64,000 nucleotides of DNA, taken from Blastobasis lacticolella (taxonomy: Eukaryota > Arthropoda > Insecta > Lepidoptera > Blastobasidae). Where the stretch lies: assembly GCA_905147135.1 (NCBI GenBank), contig LR990051.1, positions 19,559,115 to 19,623,114 on the forward strand, written 5' to 3'. Below, in pieces: positions 30,803 through 41,699 of the stretch. Position numbers and translations under genes: made by a program. How positions within the stretch are numbered: the first letter of the stretch is position 1; every line of letters begins with the position of its first letter. Under the pieces are notes generated by a model. That model was not told the origin of the DNA and ran no database searches. It saw only the letters and a list, made by a program, of their open reading frames with translations.

Positions 30803-31128
30803 CATAGAGAAAATATTTACTAAAGTAATAGAGGAGACACCGCAAGTATTTTCTTTGAACCACGCTTTGCGGTTCATGGACAACAGTGGCCGCAGTCAGT
30901 TCTGAGACATTGCGCGACGCGGACCAATCTGACAGTGGCTTGGATATTCAAAAAAACGCCATCTTGCGCATTAAAAACTGTACGAACCATTCGAGGGCCA
31001 AAAATAAAGAAAATGATAACATTTCATCGGTCATTCTATGACTTAGCAGCCTCCCGCACGTGACAGGTTGGTACAATATTTTTGTTTGTGATGGCTGCTC
31101 TATCACGTTAGTAAATATTTTCTCTATG
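30803..31128. mobile_element. hAT-type MITE with 8-bp target duplication, copy 1
   Basis: 326 bp between inverted ends beginning CATAGAGAAAATATTTACTA (about 30 bp each). GTTACTGC (30795-30802) and GTTACCGC (31129-31136) form an 8-bp target duplication with one mismatch; 8 bp is the hAT length. The interior (CCACGCTTTGCGGTTCATGG, CCAAAAATAAAGAAAATGAT) lacks a transposase. The second copy lies inverted at 40814-41151. Confidence 0.8.
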
Positions 31129-31129
31129 G

Positions 31130-32100
31130 TTACCGCATAACGCACTGACTTGGCGAGTGTAGTAGCTTGGGTGCCTTGGGAGAATAGGAAATTGTATTCC
31201 TCCTACCTAAGCTATGTATCTATGTCTCTATGTTGCTATCTAGCAACGAACTTCACGAACATTTCCTTTCGTTTTTACCTAAAAATGTTTTATTAATTAG
31301 TTCCTGACCGCTCAAAGATCTCTTTGAGGCCACAGACAGTGCCGTCCGCGTTTCTCAGTTTTGGACTGGAACTATATAACTAACCTATTTATCATTGACA
31401 CGATAACAAGAAGAATTAATATGAAGGAGAAAATAGCCGGCATATTAACAGGCAAAATTCAAAATTCAAAATTTCTTTATTGATTAGGACATTCAATATC
31501 TCTTTCAATCGTCAAAAAGGAGTGGGTAGGAAAGTAGGAAGGAAACACACAGTGACACGCTGACCGCCCTATGGCCGTAGATAAACGTATCCCTCGCCAA
31601 CCACGACCGAACCGTGCTCGACAATGCCAGGCAGAGCCGGAACGCTATATTATATTATATAGGTATAATCTCTAGTATAATTAAAAAATAACACATACCA
31701 GCTTAGTCCACGCAGTGATAACATACTTACCGTTCTACTCCATTGTTACACAAAAGCTTAAGCGAACGTATCGTAATATTACGAAACCGACTTTCTTTAT
31801 CACTGAGTACCATAAAAAGCCCTAGTGTGTTTCATTCCTAGAAACAGCTCGCGCCTATCTCAGCCCCGTCTCTCGCTAGCGCATCCGACTAATGTATTCA
31901 ACAATAAATTGCTTAGGTAAAGGCTTGTATCACCTACAACAATGTTGTTTGTCTGTTCGTAGAGGCGTCTGGGCGGCGCGAAAACACGTTGATATTTGCA
32001 TAAACAATTCCGCTAAGTGTCAGCAGCGGGCGGGTTACCTTACTTAGTTGGTAGCGACAATGTGGGCGTTTTTCTTAGCTGTTTGAAAATGAATTAGACG
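31130..32100. other. Mostly unassigned; LINE tail scrap
   Basis: GCAAAATTCAAAATTCAAAA at 31453-31475 with TTTCTTTATTGATTAGG is the inverse of an AATAAAG...TTTTGAATTTTG LINE tail. At 31940-31960, ACAACAATGTTGT is an odd palindrome of Sox-like sites, and GATATTTGCATAA near 31990 is an octamer-like site. No gene is evident. Confidence 0.3.
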
Positions 32101-32420
32101 TATTGGAAGTTGGTGTTAGCACTATTTGGTTTGAATGGTTTGCCCGCCGCTGGGTACTCTTACTACTTATCCCCATTACGTAGACCCTCAGAGGTGTCCA
32201 CGCGAAGGTTCGAACGTTTCTCGCTCGTACGATTCGGATGTGTAATGAGCTCCCACCCACAGTGTTGGACTACGACATGGGATCGTTCAAGAGGTATGGG
32301 AGGTCTGTTTAGAAACGGGCCAACGCATTGGTAGATCCCCTGGAGTTGCTGATGTCCATAGGCGGCGGTGCCCATCAGGTAGCGCGCTTGCCTGTTTGCC
32401 TGCCGTATAACATAAAAAAA
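32100..32420 (+). mobile_element. LINE family C: decayed C-terminus and 3' UTR
   Basis: EVSTRRFERFSLVR then, after frame shifts, the codons for WNELPPTV-like and TWDRSRGMG, followed by CAACGCATTGGTAGATCCCC, GGCGGCGGTGCCCATCAGGT, and TGCCGTATAACATAAAAAAA. Two frameshifts relative to the 54480 copy. Confidence 0.7.
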
Positions 32421-32474
32421 TGCCGTAATCATCTTAAATGTCCGAATTAAGAAACGATGACGTAGTGAATAGAA

Positions 32475-32640
32475 TGCAATAGTTCAGCACCGCAACGAGC
32501 TTGCCACTCGATCATTAAGATCTTCCGCTGGGGACCCTGGGACAGGTGAATAGTCTCGGGAGTGCTCCGTCACAGGGTGACAATCAGCTCCCAAGATTGT
32601 TCAACCAGTCGCAGGGTTCCCAGCGAAAGACCTAGATCAA
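32475..32640 (+). mobile_element. 5S-like SINE (Q) body
   Basis: AGTTCAGCACCGCAACGAGC, TTGCCACTCGATCATTAAGA, TCTTCCGCTGGGGACCCTGG: body only, 5S-like head absent. Confidence 0.5.
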
Positions 32641-32729
32641 TTTATTCTGGCCAACGGTGAATACCTAATGGAGGCACACGTATTAGGGTTTTTGCGGTGC
32701 TGAAAGTCGTATAGTACCGTCTCGACAAC

Positions 32730-32905
32730 TACTCGAAGGCTAGACCATTTCGTACTCAAAGTACAAAACGGTCATCCATATACTACCCGGACTATGAGTG
32801 CGCACTCCTGCTTAGAGTGTAATTCATTAATGCGAAATTCATAACTGCTATGTATACCAACCGTTCCGAAAGTACACTGGTTTGTTTATTGGTCTCGCAA
32901 GCACG
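32730..32905 (-). mobile_element. 5S-like SINE (Q) head
   Basis: Minus strand begins GTGCTTGCGAGACCAATAAA and reaches GTATATGGATGACCGTTTTG, then TACTTTGAGTACG. About 60 extra bases lie between the 5S box A and C positions, so the copy is rearranged. Confidence 0.45.
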
Positions 32906-33689
32906 CTCCCACTGCACCAGAACGACTCCTTATTTATCAACCTCTGCATATTTAAAACAATAAACATCAGACAGTACCAGAGCCTGTATCCACGTAAGCC
33001 ACGCTCAGAAGGTAAACAAAACAAGCCAAGTCAAGCGGGCGTCGGAAGCGAAGCGAACTTATAACGAATGCTCGGCCGAAGTGGGTAGAGCGAAAATAAA
33101 AAGTTGAGGCCCCCCGGTGCTCGGGCTTCCCACGCTCGGGGCACGACTTTGCAACTACCCGCGCTGGGGCTATGTGTGGGTAGGCGGAGATTTGTGTGGT
33201 GCGGATGGCTTTCTTCTTGCCGTAAGGAATACAACAGTACAACGATACCTTCTATTGGGATGTTTTTGTACAAGTGACAGTTCTTTTTATAGAAAATATT
33301 CAGGTATACGTCCTCAGATAGATTGCCATCTCAAATGATATTAAGTGCAGATACAGTCTACGGTGGAGCGTACCTGTCTAGTAAATACATATTCACTTAT
33401 GTTTTTATATTGTTATATTCATATGTTATGTGTGTGTTAGTTTTCTAAATTGAATAAACTCGTCACGCTGAAATAGAAAATCAAGATTTACTTTTAACAA
33501 AAATTGTCCTGAAGAGATGAAAGCTAAAACTAACTTTTATCCCGATTGTAAGTACGAATAAAATTAAGTTGCTGTGTGTTAAGAAATTAGCTCTATGTGA
33601 CGCTTTTACTGATGAAAATCAACTTAGAAACGTATGAACTCCTTGAGCCTAAAGCACTTGTACCTATAAGACAAGCACAAAAAAATTCA

Positions 33690-33925
33690 TATAACTAGGC
33701 TTTCCCGGAAGGACTTACTAGGCTGCGAACCCAGGTGGGTCGATGCAAAAAGAAACTCTTCTTTGTGTGACTGTGGCGTATCTCCGCAAACCATGCACCA
33801 CCTCGTCTCGGCCTGCCCCAAAACTTGCACAATGGAGGACTTGTTCGAGGCCAGTCCAAAGGCTGTATGCTTCGCCGAACTGAACAAACAAAGTGTAAGT
33901 TGGAGTTTAGTCCAGCGACTCGATA
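33690..33925 (+). pseudogene. LINE polyprotein C-terminus with CCHC-like Cys/His motif
   Basis: TRLRTQVGRCKK in one frame, then CDCGVSPQTMHHLVSACPKT and CTMEDLFEASPKAV in the next. C-x-C-x7-H-H-x4-C is the Cys/His box found after the reverse transcriptase of many insect LINEs. A frameshift lies at about 33760. The ORF 33763-33993 continues beyond the recognisable part. Confidence 0.6.
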
Positions 33926-33929
33926 AGAC

Positions 33930-34955
33930 GAATCCAAAACCATTTCATTTGTATTTTTTGAGAATTTTACCCGAGTCAAGCAAAGATTTGTAGAGGATTG
34001 TTTACGAATCTACCTGATTAAGTAGATAACTAAAACAGCTTTAACAGCCTGAGTAGAAATTCTGAACTGCTGAAAATAGGCCTTTCCTACCGGCTTACAG
34101 ACACACATCGACTCTGTACCTTTTGTATCGATCCGCACATCACACATCCAAGACACATATAAATCATCGTAAGGCATCATAATTCGTACGCGCTGACCAA
34201 AGTAACGGGTGATGAGTTGAAGCTCTTAAATCTTGCTTGGCATTTAGTTTACGCAATAAATCATTATTGTTACATATCACCTTTAATACCCCGTATACCG
34301 TCGTTGTTAAATATCCATATTTCGGTCTCGATGTTAACGATTACGTATGAACCTATTTTCAATTCCCACACTCATAAGTAACGCAGTGCATTTGTAAGTC
34401 TAATAAATAAGTAAACCCTATCTGCCCGAGAACCTCTACCTCTCATCTAACCGGCTATAACTTAAGCCTCGAAGCCTCCAAGGCTCCTACGCCTCATCCC
34501 ACAGCAGCCGGGAGACTTTAAACCCAACCTGGCGACGTCACGGCAGCCATTTTTTCCCCCCCCGCCCGCTACACAATTTGTCTTCAAACTCGCGACCCGG
34601 GGGTGAGGCCCCCTCCCACCGTAATGATGCCCCCCCCCCCTCCCGCCACTCTAGAGGTGGATTGTGTAGTACTCAAGAAAGGTATGTAGGTGTGCTTTAC
34701 ATAGTGCCTAGGTAAGGTGCGGCAGGGTAATCATGTACCTACGTTGAGAGATCCAACCTTACCCTTTCTAACTACTGTGACCTACTTACGCCTATCTAAT
34801 ACTTCCTTGTCGGTGAAACTGTATCTTCAAATTAATGAAGTCCCTACCCGAAGTACGATGAAACGATAATCAAGCGTCGTTCCACGCCTCAGGTTCCAAC
34901 ACATTAACACGAGTACACGTGTCTACTGTGTTAACGGAACAAACATTAATTCCGG
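33930..34955. other. Unassigned stretch with C-rich tracts
   Basis: C runs at 34554-34568 and 34630-34640 and a CGACGTCA word at 34533. No element or ORF was recognised; it precedes the GC-rich promoter-like block. Confidence 0.35.
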
Positions 34956-34959
34956 GCCG

Positions 34960-35560
34960 GTAATGATATAAACGGCACTAAACCGCACTCAGCTCCTCAT
35001 ATACGTGAGGCACGAACGAGACGTGCGAGTCGTACCTACGTGTGTATACTGTGAGGTATGTACCGTGGCGCGTCGGCGCTGAGCGTGACCCACTTAGCGC
35101 GACCTACTTTCGAGCCAATACCTGTGCGTGTACACCTGGAAGGTGCACCTGTCGGCAGGTGAGCGTGTCGTCATTGGTCCGCTGGGTAGCCAACCAGGTG
35201 GCGTGCCTGCGTGCCCAGGTGCGCACAGGTGCGCCACCGCCGCCCCCGCTCAGGCCACGCCCGCTTTTATCGAGCTGCGCAGGTGAGCTGCGCGCCCATT
35301 GGTGGACGTGGCGTGGACAGGTAATACGCACAGGTATAGCACAGGTGTGGCATTGGTACAGCGGTCGGTGCGTCTTGTGGACGCTTGCGTGTGTATTGCG
35401 GTGTGTGTGGAGTGTTTGTTTGGCGGGTTTCATAGGTGCGGTGCTGTGGTCAGAGTGCGCATGTGTTGGTGCGATTGATGTTTCCTTGAGGTGTGCTAAA
35501 TTTAGGCCGTAGGTGGGCGGTGTCCTTGCGAAGGTCGCCGGTGGAAGGTTGCGGCGCCCA
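34960..35560 (+). promoter_or_regulatory. GC-rich promoter-like region with eight CAGGTG E-boxes
   Basis: TATAAA at 34967-34972 and an initiator-like CTCATA at 34996-35001 are spaced 32 bp, as in insect core promoters. Eight CAGGTG/CACCTG boxes follow at 35133, 35146, 35156, 35195, 35216, 35226, 35280 and 35342. Four CCAAT/ATTGG boxes lie near 35115, 35172, 35298 and 35352. A GCCACGCCC KLF-type site lies at 35255. CAGGTG binds Snail/ZEB-type zinc fingers and some bHLH dimers. Long overlapping open frames on both strands (35042-35512; 35104-35433) reflect GC content. Candidate first exon or enhancer of an unseen gene. Confidence 0.4.
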
Positions 35561-35969
35561 CTCTGTGTAAGGTACTTGGGTGGGTATGTATCGTGATTCG
35601 TGTAATTAGTGGTGGTTCGGTAAGTTTTCGTTAAGCGTTTCTGAACTTTTTGTGTGAGGAAATTTTTCTATAGGAAGACTTTGGTTTTGTAAAATTTTTA
35701 TGTTAGGTCACTCGGTATCGAACTTTGGGTTTTTGTTATTCAAAAAGCTTGTCATTCGTCAAACGTCGATATACAGGGTGTTTCATAATACATGTATAAA
35801 GCCGAAAGGGTGTTAAAGTAGAGCTTTCAAAGAGTGCACTGGCGACTTCATTTTATCCGGACATTGAATTTTAATTTTAATAAAAAAAATTAATTTTTAA
35901 ACATAAATAACCATATCGACTACGTTGAAGCGCAGCTCTATTTCAAGTTGATGATCATATAAAAAACAG

Positions 35970-36425
35970 GTTAATAACCTCGTGCGACCCCTATCGAAAC
36001 AAAGCAACCTCCTCAAGCCTACTACCAGGAGCCTAATGCTGCGTACACACCGGGCGATGTGTGACGCGCACCCGTTTCGGCTAACGATTGTCCGTTGGCG
36101 TGTGCCAGCCGGCAATCCGCAGTGCAGCGTGGCGGTAACATCAAACGGATAGAAGTAATCATCCAATCGCAGTTTGGGCGGATACCGAAGGCCAACAAAC
36201 AAACGTGCAAATACGAGCCCGAATCGGTTCCCAAAACTCCCACAGATCGTTTGCTTGACCACGAAATGCAAGTATTAGACCTTAGAAGTCCAAATAATTC
36301 GGCCGACAGCCCTTCGTTGGCGTACGTTGAGTGTGTACACACCATAAGGACGAGTAATAACTTCGTGCCATTCATATCAAAACAAACCAACCTCCTTCAT
36401 CTTACTACCAGGCGTCGTACTAAAT
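35970..36425 (+). repeat. Direct repeats around an ORF-like block
   Basis: TAATAACCTCGTGCGACCCC ... CAACCTCCTCAAGCCTACTA at 35970-36030 recurs as TAATAACTTCGTGCCATTCA ... CAACCTCCTTCATCTTACTA at 36356-36413. In between, GCGTACACACCGGGCGATGT and GCCGGCAATCCGCAGTGCAG look like a TIR-element end. Overlapping 122-124-codon ORFs on three frames are not credible genes. Confidence 0.35.
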
Positions 36426-36510
36426 GTTACCTACTTATGAATAGGCTCTACCAAATTAACTAGGAACTTGCCTACACTAATTATTTTCGATAGGTAGGTA
36501 TGCTTAAATA

Positions 36511-36835
36511 GTCGGAGCGTCGGTGGCCTAAGGTTGCGGTATCCGACTCGTACGCGTGAGGTACCGGGTTCGAATCCCACTGCCGCCATGTCCACTAACT
36601 CTTTTCTAAGTTATGCACAGTAGCTGAATACTAACCGATGCTTTTACGGTGAGGGAAATCATCGTGATGAAACTTACACATTCAGTTCAGACGACTGAAT
36701 GTGTAAGTAACCATGATCCAATCTGGTCAGGTTCCCTTGGTAGCAGGGTTAGGAGCCAGGAATGTCAGATGGCAGTCGCTCCACTGCAATTAATTACCTA
36801 ATCTGCCAAATCCTAGATCATGGACCATAGTCTAA
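36511..36835 (+). mobile_element. SINE family B, near full length (left arm of inverted pair)
   Basis: Perfect B box GGTTCGAATCC at 36567-36577. The head shows GTGGCCTAAGGTTGCGG (A box damaged). The body includes AAACTTACACATTCAGTTCA, GTTCCCTTGGTAGCAGGG and TCTGCCAAATCCTAGATCAT. The final GCGAGAGCACAACCGG block is lost. Confidence 0.75.
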
Positions 36836-36862
36836 TAATTTTGTGGAGAGAAAAGAATTTGT

Positions 36863-37115
36863 TACAGTGGAGCGACTACCATCTGACCTCCATGACCCTG
36901 CAACCAGGGGAACCTGACTCGATTGGATCATGGTTACAATTTCAGTTGCCAGAATTTGTAGATTTCATCATGATGTTTCCCTCACCATAGGAGCATCGGT
37001 TAATTTCAACTAATGTACATAACTCAGAAAAGAGTCATTGGTACATTGCCACAGCGGGATTCGAACCCGGCACCTCTCTCGCTTACGTCGGATACTCAAC
37101 CGCCCAGCCACCAAC
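36863..37115 (-). mobile_element. SINE family B (right arm of inverted pair)
   Basis: Minus strand: head GTTGGTGGCTGGGCGGTTGA, B box GGGTTCGAATCCCGCTG, then the same body as far as AGTCGCTCCACTGTAACAA. The two B copies lie tail to tail with under 30 bp between them. Confidence 0.75.
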
Positions 37116-37119
37116 GTTC

Positions 37120-38780
37120 TTGAAAAACATACTTAAGATAGCTACATAACTAAAACAGAATTCGTTCAATTGATAAATCGTTCTACACAAATAAGTAGGT
37201 ACTATGTCCTACTAAAATGGTTCACTCATCTAGGGACCTACGTAGCGTAGGGAACCACTTATGAGACTAGTTTTGTTGAAACAGATTACAGACAGGTTTT
37301 ACTAAATACCTACATGTTTTCATGAACAGATAAAAGCGTTGTCTTTTCTGCCTATTTCCCGTCGGAAAAGAACCTCCTAACGTTACGATTAGGTACTAGC
37401 TAGGTAGCATATCTTAAAGTCTAGCTAGAACCTAGACCTTTAAAGCATGTAGGTACGTACCTTTTTTAAGTTATTTTATGAAAACAAACAGCGTCAGGTG
37501 CCATACTTTCTTGCTTTCTTGTGGCTCGGATGACTGATAGGTATTAACTATCAAGTAAGCTTGCACTCGTATCGTAGCGTAGCTAGGTAGGTACACTCCA
37601 TACACATAGATACACAACACTACGCAGGCTCTGGTTGCTATGCAATACGTAAATAGGTAGGTACCATGGTGTTTGGCCTACTGCTAGCTTGCATTCATAC
37701 ACAGAATAATGATTATCACAATACTTAAACGTTGAACGCTGAACACAGACAAGACTACGTTAATACTGGTACCTGAAGCTATAAATCATTCGTTCACATC
37801 GTTAACACTCTTATCACAGTTATCTTCACAATAGGTACTTAGGTATCCTACAACTACAACGCAACAATCATTTCGGTCACGCGAAAAGCTAAAAACTGAA
37901 TGAACGAATACGACGCGAAAGTATGCAAATTTCGTCAATGGAAGTCGCGCCGTGGGTCAATCCACAAAATAAAGAACGGCCCGCCAAAGTATTCTATTTT
38001 TAGATTTTGTAGTTTTCAGTTTCTATTTTGATGTCAAAAGCGCCGCCACAGCTCCGGCGCCGGCCTTGACCTTGACGGCACGTGCAAAAGGATTCGTACT
38101 TAGGGATCCGTGTTTTAGGGGTCTAACTTATTTCGCCTTTTATGTTCTCTCGTTTTATGTTCTCCTGGTAGTTGCACCATAATGTTGATTTTTTTTTTAT
38201 TTGTTAAAGTGAGTCTCAAGCGAATCCAACTGTGGGCTTAATAATAATCCTTATGGCGATGGCCTACATTTGCTTATCACGATTTTATCGGGTAGTTTGG
38301 TACAATGACAGTAACCTAGACAGTAATTTCTAAAATTGTGTTTGGGTCCGTCCTCCACCTAGGTGACCTAGGTTCTCCAATTGGGTGAAGCATGGGATAT
38401 TTACAGGTAAAGCTCCATCAACTAAGAATCATTAAGTTAATTTTAGTTGATAAGAAATGTTCGTGAAAACGATAGGTACGATTACCTACGCGACACTGAA
38501 ACATGACTGACAGACATGACATGAGAAAGCAAACTCGTAAAAAGACAAAGATGTTACATTAATTAGAGTTTGCTACATTAATATGCTACAGTAATTTGAA
38601 TAAGACTACTTTGCTATTAGTTAGGTGGTGGTGCACTTTCGTAAAAACTATGAATGAACCTTTTGAATTAAAATCATAATTGATTATAATATTTTTTTGT
38701 ACAGAACCCTCGAAACCAAAAAATACAAAACGGATTATTTAGACCTCCTTAATATTGCGCCTAGTACGTGGGGTGTCCAT
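37120..38780. other. Mostly unique-looking stretch
   Basis: Rich in TAGGTACCTACC-type strings at 37180-37690, then less repetitive from 37700. An ATGCAAAT octamer lies at 37923. A GC-rich block with factor sites starts at about 38040. No protein-coding signal. Confidence 0.35.
38055..38090 (-). promoter_or_regulatory. FTZ-F1/ERR-type site next to a CACGTG E-box
   Basis: TGACCTTGA at 38067-38075 is the complement of TCAAGGTCA, the extended monomer site of FTZ-F1, HR39 and ERR receptors. Three bases further, CACGTG (38079-38084) is the canonical bHLH palindrome. The two lie in a GC-rich patch (GCTCCGGCGCCGGCC). Regulatory role is inferred. Confidence 0.3.
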
Positions 38781-38782
38781 AT

Positions 38783-38900
38783 AATAAGCCAGTGCAAATA
38801 CAGGCATGACGCATTTCATCTTAGTCCTCACAGTGACAACGCATCTGCTGTTCTGCATGTTTGTTGCCTGCAACCTAAATGCTTAAATCCTAGTACGTAA
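38783..38900 (+). mobile_element. Family F, 3'-truncated
   Basis: ATAAGCCAGTGCAAATACAG, GCATGACGCATTTCATCTTA, GTCCTCACAGTGACAACGCA, TCTGCTGTTCTGCATG. The CATCAGGTGG end is missing. Confidence 0.6.
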
Positions 38901-39894
38901 ATAGTGTTGCTAGGTATTTTTTCAGCTATTCAAAATTAATATTCACCTTCTTGAATTCAAACATGAGTAGAATTTAATAATTACTATTAGATAGGTACTA
39001 AAATGACATCTTTCCTTATTTCGGAGCTGGCGGAAAAGTTCAACGAGAAATGCATAAACTTGTGCCAAGACTCACCACATGCATTCAACAGGATGTAAAC
39101 TGAGTGAAAAAATAGACAAAAAAGTATAACAACAATATCGTGTAGTTTTGCTGCACTTTCCAAAAATATTAAAATCTAGTGAATGTACTTTATGGACACC
39201 CTGTGATATCAGTATCCCGTACATAGTCCACCTGCTTCAGTCATGACTGCCTAGTACAATAGAAGATATGGCGCAGACGCGAAATCAAGCTGTAACTTTT
39301 TTGCCTATTAATGTTTATTGTGTTTTCGCAATTAGTTTGAAGACTATGTACCTAGGTGCAACATTGTGTTGAAGGCAACAAAAAACAAATAAATTAAAGT
39401 AGAAACAAACATCGAAATGTCTTGTTTTTGTGCCGGACTGCTCACGAGCTGCTTGTAATAATAATTTTATTAACCAGCCACTTGAGGTATTGATCGTAGT
39501 GATCTTTAGATTGAATTTTAAAACTCGTATGAAACGGTAGGTAGAAAAGACTTAAAGGCACAAAACCTATATCCTATCTGTAACTGGTAAAATTGTATTA
39601 TTCAGTTGATTGACCTGATTATGAACTTGAGTGATCTATTACAACTGATTTCTAGAGATGCGGTCTTTCGTTTTCAAAATGTGATTATCGACATTGAAAA
39701 AGAAAAAGTTCGATAGTCATTTTCTCGGTAACTATTCCACGCACGAAAAAAATAATTGTACCTATCGTTTTAATACGTTTAGCACTCCATCCAGTTCACG
39801 GCTTTATACATGTATTATGAAACACCCTGTATTGTATGTAGATAAGTACCTACCATGAGGTAAAAAAAATCAATAGGTCGGCAAAACTGACCGA

Positions 39895-39945
39895 CCCATC
39901 AGGTGACCTGCTTGCCCGTTTCTCTATTAGGCATTAAAAAACTGC
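39895..39945 (+). mobile_element. C-type tail scrap
   Basis: CCCATCAGGTGACCTGCTTG, CCCGTTTCTCTATTAGGCAT, then A's. Only the terminal module is present. Confidence 0.4.
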
Positions 39946-40073
39946 TGTTGGCAAATTTTAAGTAATTAGGTGATTTAGGTTTAGGTAGACTTACCTATGA
40001 AAAAACCAGCAGCCTCAACCTTATAAGCTTTGAACGCTGAACGAAATTTTACAGATTAAGTACCTACGTAGAT

Positions 40074-40172
40074 TTATGTCATACGGTTGACAAAGACAGG
40101 CAACCCGCTTGCCTGATGCCAACTGATGGAAAGTGGACACTGCCGCCTATACACATTAGCAACACCCGAGTA
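40074..40172 (-). mobile_element. E/C-type tail scrap
   Basis: TTATGTCATACGGTTGACAA, AGACAGGCAACCCGCTTGCC, ATGGAAAGTGGACACTGCCG, CCTATACACATTAGCAACAC. CTGATG is duplicated inside the CATCAGGTGG core. Confidence 0.5.
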
Positions 40173-40813
40173 AGTACCTCCAAGTAGTAAATATTAAATA
40201 GACATAAACACAGACATAATTTATTTTGACATCACAAAAATCCATAATCGTTTACATATTTAAAGTAAATACAAATAGGTAATATACCTAGCCTCAACTA
40301 AACAAACCTAGGTACCCTTACAAGACGCCTTCACAGCCCCAGCAGGAACAGACAATGGCCACAAATTACTTGCCCGACTAAAATAAGCTCAGAAATTCCC
40401 CGGCGTCGCGGCAAAGAAGCTATTCCGCGCTAGGTAATTCAGCACTACCTAATTACTGAAGCACTAAAGCGAGCTAGACTACCTAAAGTCCTGGAGTAAA
40501 GTCCTAGGTAATGAGCTCGCTCAAAGGACAGGGGGGTGGCGCGGGGAGGGGGAGGGGCACTCTAATTATGAAAGAAGATTGAACGGTAACACAATCTGTT
40601 GAAGGTGCCTTCGTTATGGAGGGTTTTAAATGGTTTATTGTTATAACTTATTATTTTCTCTCTTTTTACTCTTTTGTGCCTTATGGATCTTGTGTCTGAC
40701 TATAAAAGTTTTATTATTATAACTTGAGTAAAGAGAACTGTTTTTTATCCGACTGCGCGGCGCAAAGAAGTGTGTTTTTCCAGCCTATGTAGGTAGATTT
40801 GTTCCTTTGTGGC

Positions 40814-41151
40814 CATAGAGAAAATATTTACTAACGTAATAGAGCAGCCATCACAAACAAAAATATAGTACCAACCTGTCACGTGCGGGAGGTGCGGGGG
40901 GAGGCTGCTAAGTCATAGAATGACCGATGAAATGTTATCATTTTCTTTATTTTTGGCCCTCGAATAGTTCGTACAGTTTTTAATGCACAAGATGGCGTTT
41001 TTTTGAATATCCAAGCCACTGTCAGATTGGTCCGCGTCGCGCAATGTCTCAGAACTGACTGCGACCACTGTTGTCCATGGACCGCAAAGCGTGGTTCAAA
41101 GAAAATACTTGCGGTGTCTCCTCTATTACGTTAGTAAATATTTTCTCTATG
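40814..41151. mobile_element. hAT-type MITE with perfect 8-bp target duplication, copy 2
   Basis: 338 bp, inverted relative to 30803-31128, with the same ends (CATAGAGAAAATATTTACTA) and interior. TTTGTGGC flanks it at 40806-40813 and 41152-41159, a perfect 8-bp duplication. A G-rich insertion (GGTGCGGGGGGAGG) at about 40889 is absent from copy 1. Confidence 0.85.
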
Positions 41152-41261
41152 TTTGTGGCACTCTAGAGAAAAAACGCGTGGGCCAATTGTAATTGTTCTT
41201 ACGCTTATCGATTTGTCTTAATCTTGCGAGTGTCACTAAAGATATGACAATAATCAAAATT

Positions 41262-41292
41262 CAATATGGCGATTACCTGCCGCCATATTGTG
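41262..41292. repeat. Short inverted repeat CAATATGGCG / CGCCATATTG
   Basis: Two 10-base arms, 9-base loop, giving a stable stem. ATGGCG is also the core of YY1/PHO-type sites. Confidence 0.4.
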
Positions 41293-41699
41293 AATAGGTA
41301 CATGCCTAAAAAGTCAGTTTTCTTAGTTTTTAAACTCCCGATTTCCCGATGCAAAGTAGTAATAGTTCTATTAAAATCGTTTCGTTAGTTTGTATAATAC
41401 CTACTTGAGAAGGTAGGTATATACCTACCTCCCTATAGGTTTGTAGACTTTTCTGGGGATCTTCTGACATCTAACAGTGACACCTGTTTTCACAACTCTG
41501 CATTCTCGCAAAGCTTGTTTGCCAAGTGAACGCACAGCGTTCAATAGGTACAGCTCTATGATTGGTCAATTTCATCCATTTTGACGGACACATAGTGTAA
41601 AATAAATATTGTCCGTTACAACCCTTTGTGTTCACGCGCACTGTGAGTCTACATAGTAAAGTTTCTAAAGTTCAATCTCAGGTGAACCTAACCTATCAT

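Larger units (their letters stand above)
35772..39831. repeat. Region bounded by perfect 33-bp inverted repeats
   Basis: 35772-35804 starts TACAGGGTGTTTCATAATAC. The reverse complement of 39799-39831 is identical for all 33 bases, then the two sides diverge. If read from CAGGG, both ends are flanked by TA, the target of Tc1/mariner-type elements. The 4-kb interior has no transposase and contains B and F copies. It is either a large nonautonomous element or two ends of unrelated insertions. Confidence 0.4.

Noticed and set aside
30512..31145. ORFs of 123 and 65 codons
   Set aside because: They lie in the 5S-like SINE and the hAT-type MITE.
35042..35512. 156-codon ORF in the GC-rich block
   Set aside because: The opposite strand is also open (35104-35433); GC-rich DNA lacks stop codons. 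Its composition (T/C/R/W-rich) and the E-box cluster suggest regulatory DNA.
36022..36463. Three overlapping ORFs of 122-124 codons
   Set aside because: They cover the same bases on two strands and three frames, and the region is a repeat block with direct repeats.
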